Shown here: piece by piece, positions 63,153-64,000 of the stretch | How positions within the stretch are numbered: the stretch's first letter is position 1 | How the letters are laid out: each line of letters starts with the position of its first letter | Assembly (NCBI RefSeq): GCF_030295405.1 | Contig: NZ_AP027080.1 | Coordinates: 3,642,001-3,706,000, forward strand | Direction: 5' to 3' | DNA length: 64,000 nucleotides | Origin: Mesoterricola silvestris | GTDB lineage: Bacteria; Acidobacteriota; Holophagae; Holophagales; Holophagaceae | Notes under the pieces: model-generated | Told to the model about the DNA's origin: nothing | Seen by the model: the letters and a program-made list of their open reading frames with translations, nothing else | Database searches by the model: none | Made by a program: the position numbers and the translations under genes

Positions 63153-64000
63153 ATGGGGGAGCGCCGGACCCGCATCGCGGACCTGGCCCACCACGGCTGG
63201 GAGACGGCCCTGGAGGCCCTGGCGGGCTTCCGCGCCAACGCGGACCTGCGCCAGGCCTCCAGCCTCGCCTTCTACAGCCTGCTGGCCCTGATCCCCGCCC
63301 TGCTCCTCCTCACCTACCTCCTGGGCCTGATCATCGGCAGTTCCGCCGCGGCCCACCAGCGGGTCACGGACTACCTGGCCCGCATGGTGCCGGACCAGGC
63401 CGAGCGGGTCCTGCAGGACGTGGCCGGCCTCACGCGCCATCCCGGCACCGCGGGCTGGCTCAACCTCCTGGTGCTGGCCTGGTCCGTGTCGCCGCTGGTC
63501 TCGGCCCTGCGGGAGATCGTCCGGGGCATCTACAAGGAGCGGGAGACCCGCTCCCTGTGGCTGGTCAAGCTCATGGACCTGGCGGGGGGCGTGGCCTCCC
63601 TCACGGCCCTGGCGGCCCTGGCGGGGGCGGGGGTCTTCCTGCACTTCCTCAACGCTTCCTTCCTGGGCGCCCGCACCGTGTCCCCGGGCCTCGTCCTGCC
63701 CTTCGCGGTGAGCACGGCCCTGGTCATGGGCCTGGTGTCGTTCTACGCCCCCCGGGACGCCCGGCGCGGCCACCTGCTGGCCGGGGCCCTCACCACCACG
63801 GTGCTGTGGTTCCTGCTGCGCCCCGCCTTCACCTGGTTCCTCGCCGTGGACCCCACCTACGGCGTGGCCTTCGGTTCGTTCAAGTCCCTCTTCCTCATCG
63901 TCATCTGGATCTACGTGTCCATGGCGACCCTGCTCCTGGGCGTGGAGGTGGCCGCGGCCTGCCATCGAGGGGACGCCGTGGCCATCAAGCGGCTCATGGA
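63153..64000 (+). CDS. YihY/BrkB family inner membrane protein, 3'-truncated by the window
   Basis: The frame from ATG 63153 stays open for 282 residues to the window end. It starts with LRQASSLAFYSLLALIPALL near residue 30, the YihY/BrkB signature, and has further helices (LNLLVLAWSVSPLVSALREIV, VASLTALAALAGAGVFL, VLPFAVSTALVMGLVSFYA) and the FGSFKSLFLIVIWIYVSMATLLLGVEV segment typical of the family. The role in bacteria is not settled; some members were called virulence factors or tRNA-processing proteins by error. C-terminus lies outside. Confidence 0.9.
   Translation, partial: MGERRTRIADLAHHGWETALEALAGFRANADLRQASSLAFYSLLALIPALLLLTYLLGLIIGSSAAAHQRVTDYLARMVPDQAERVLQDVAGLTRHPGTAGWLNLLVLAWSVSPLVSALREIVRGIYKERETRSLWLVKLMDLAGGVASLTALAALAGAGVFLHFLNASFLGARTVSPGLVLPFAVSTALVMGLVSFYAPRDARRGHLLAGALTTTVLWFLLRPAFTWFLAVDPTYGVAFGSFKSLFLIVIWIYVSMATLLLGVEVAAACHRGDAVAIKRLM

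Overview
High-GC bacterial chromosome with core genes packed on both strands. Very GC-rich codon use, many start/stop overlaps and the gene mix fit a soil or sediment bacterium. A member of the Acidobacteriota (Holophaga/Geothrix-like) would be my first guess, but that is inference, because the window holds no rRNA or other strong marker.

Layout. 1-5.5 kb: secreted or cytosolic peptidases (M1, C69, M28), a DUF4136 lipoprotein and an alpha/beta hydrolase whose nucleophile serine is missing. 5.6-10.9 kb: a FabG-type reductase, a Pls/PosA-type single-module membrane NRPS and its own phosphopantetheinyl transferase. 10.9-14.7 kb: a TetR-HlyD-ABC ATPase-ABC permease efflux operon with a palindromic operator. 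14.8-19.7 kb: xseA, a PLP decarboxylase and a large lipoprotein. 19.9-23.2 kb: tRNA-Arg(CCG), two small genes (one nonsense-interrupted), a group II intron with its reverse transcriptase, and palindromic repeat elements. 23.3-34.8 kb: photolyase, purine salvage pair, ferritin-like protein, a fused phosphotransacetylase-butyrate kinase next to a separate phosphotransbutyrylase, and clpS-clpA.

35.0-45.7 kb is the most interesting part: a decayed chromosomal integron. Twelve complete attC sites of about 125 bp, all in the same orientation, separate small, mostly unrelated, lower-GC genes read on the minus strand. They belong to one family whose inner stems covary. At the head of the array, divergently oriented as in classical integrons, lies a wrecked integrase gene. 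It keeps only the N-terminal core-binding domain, has an in-frame stop and has lost its whole catalytic domain. The array has a duplicated geneless cassette, an inverted higBA toxin-antitoxin cassette, an IS256-family element that splits one cassette gene in two, and half-sites left by past recombination.

45.7-64 kb returns to core genes: secreted hypothetical proteins, an amidohydrolase, a GIY-YIG protein with a DUF2239 protein behind a perfect palindrome, a tandem hotdog thioesterase, a two-gene PTS (EIIA-HPr-EI fusion plus an EIICB with a second, cysteine-less EIIB domain), a TPR-MoxR-transglutaminase-DUF58 operon, a rhodanese-like protein lacking its cysteine, a lipoprotein, and a BrkB/YihY membrane protein cut by the window end.
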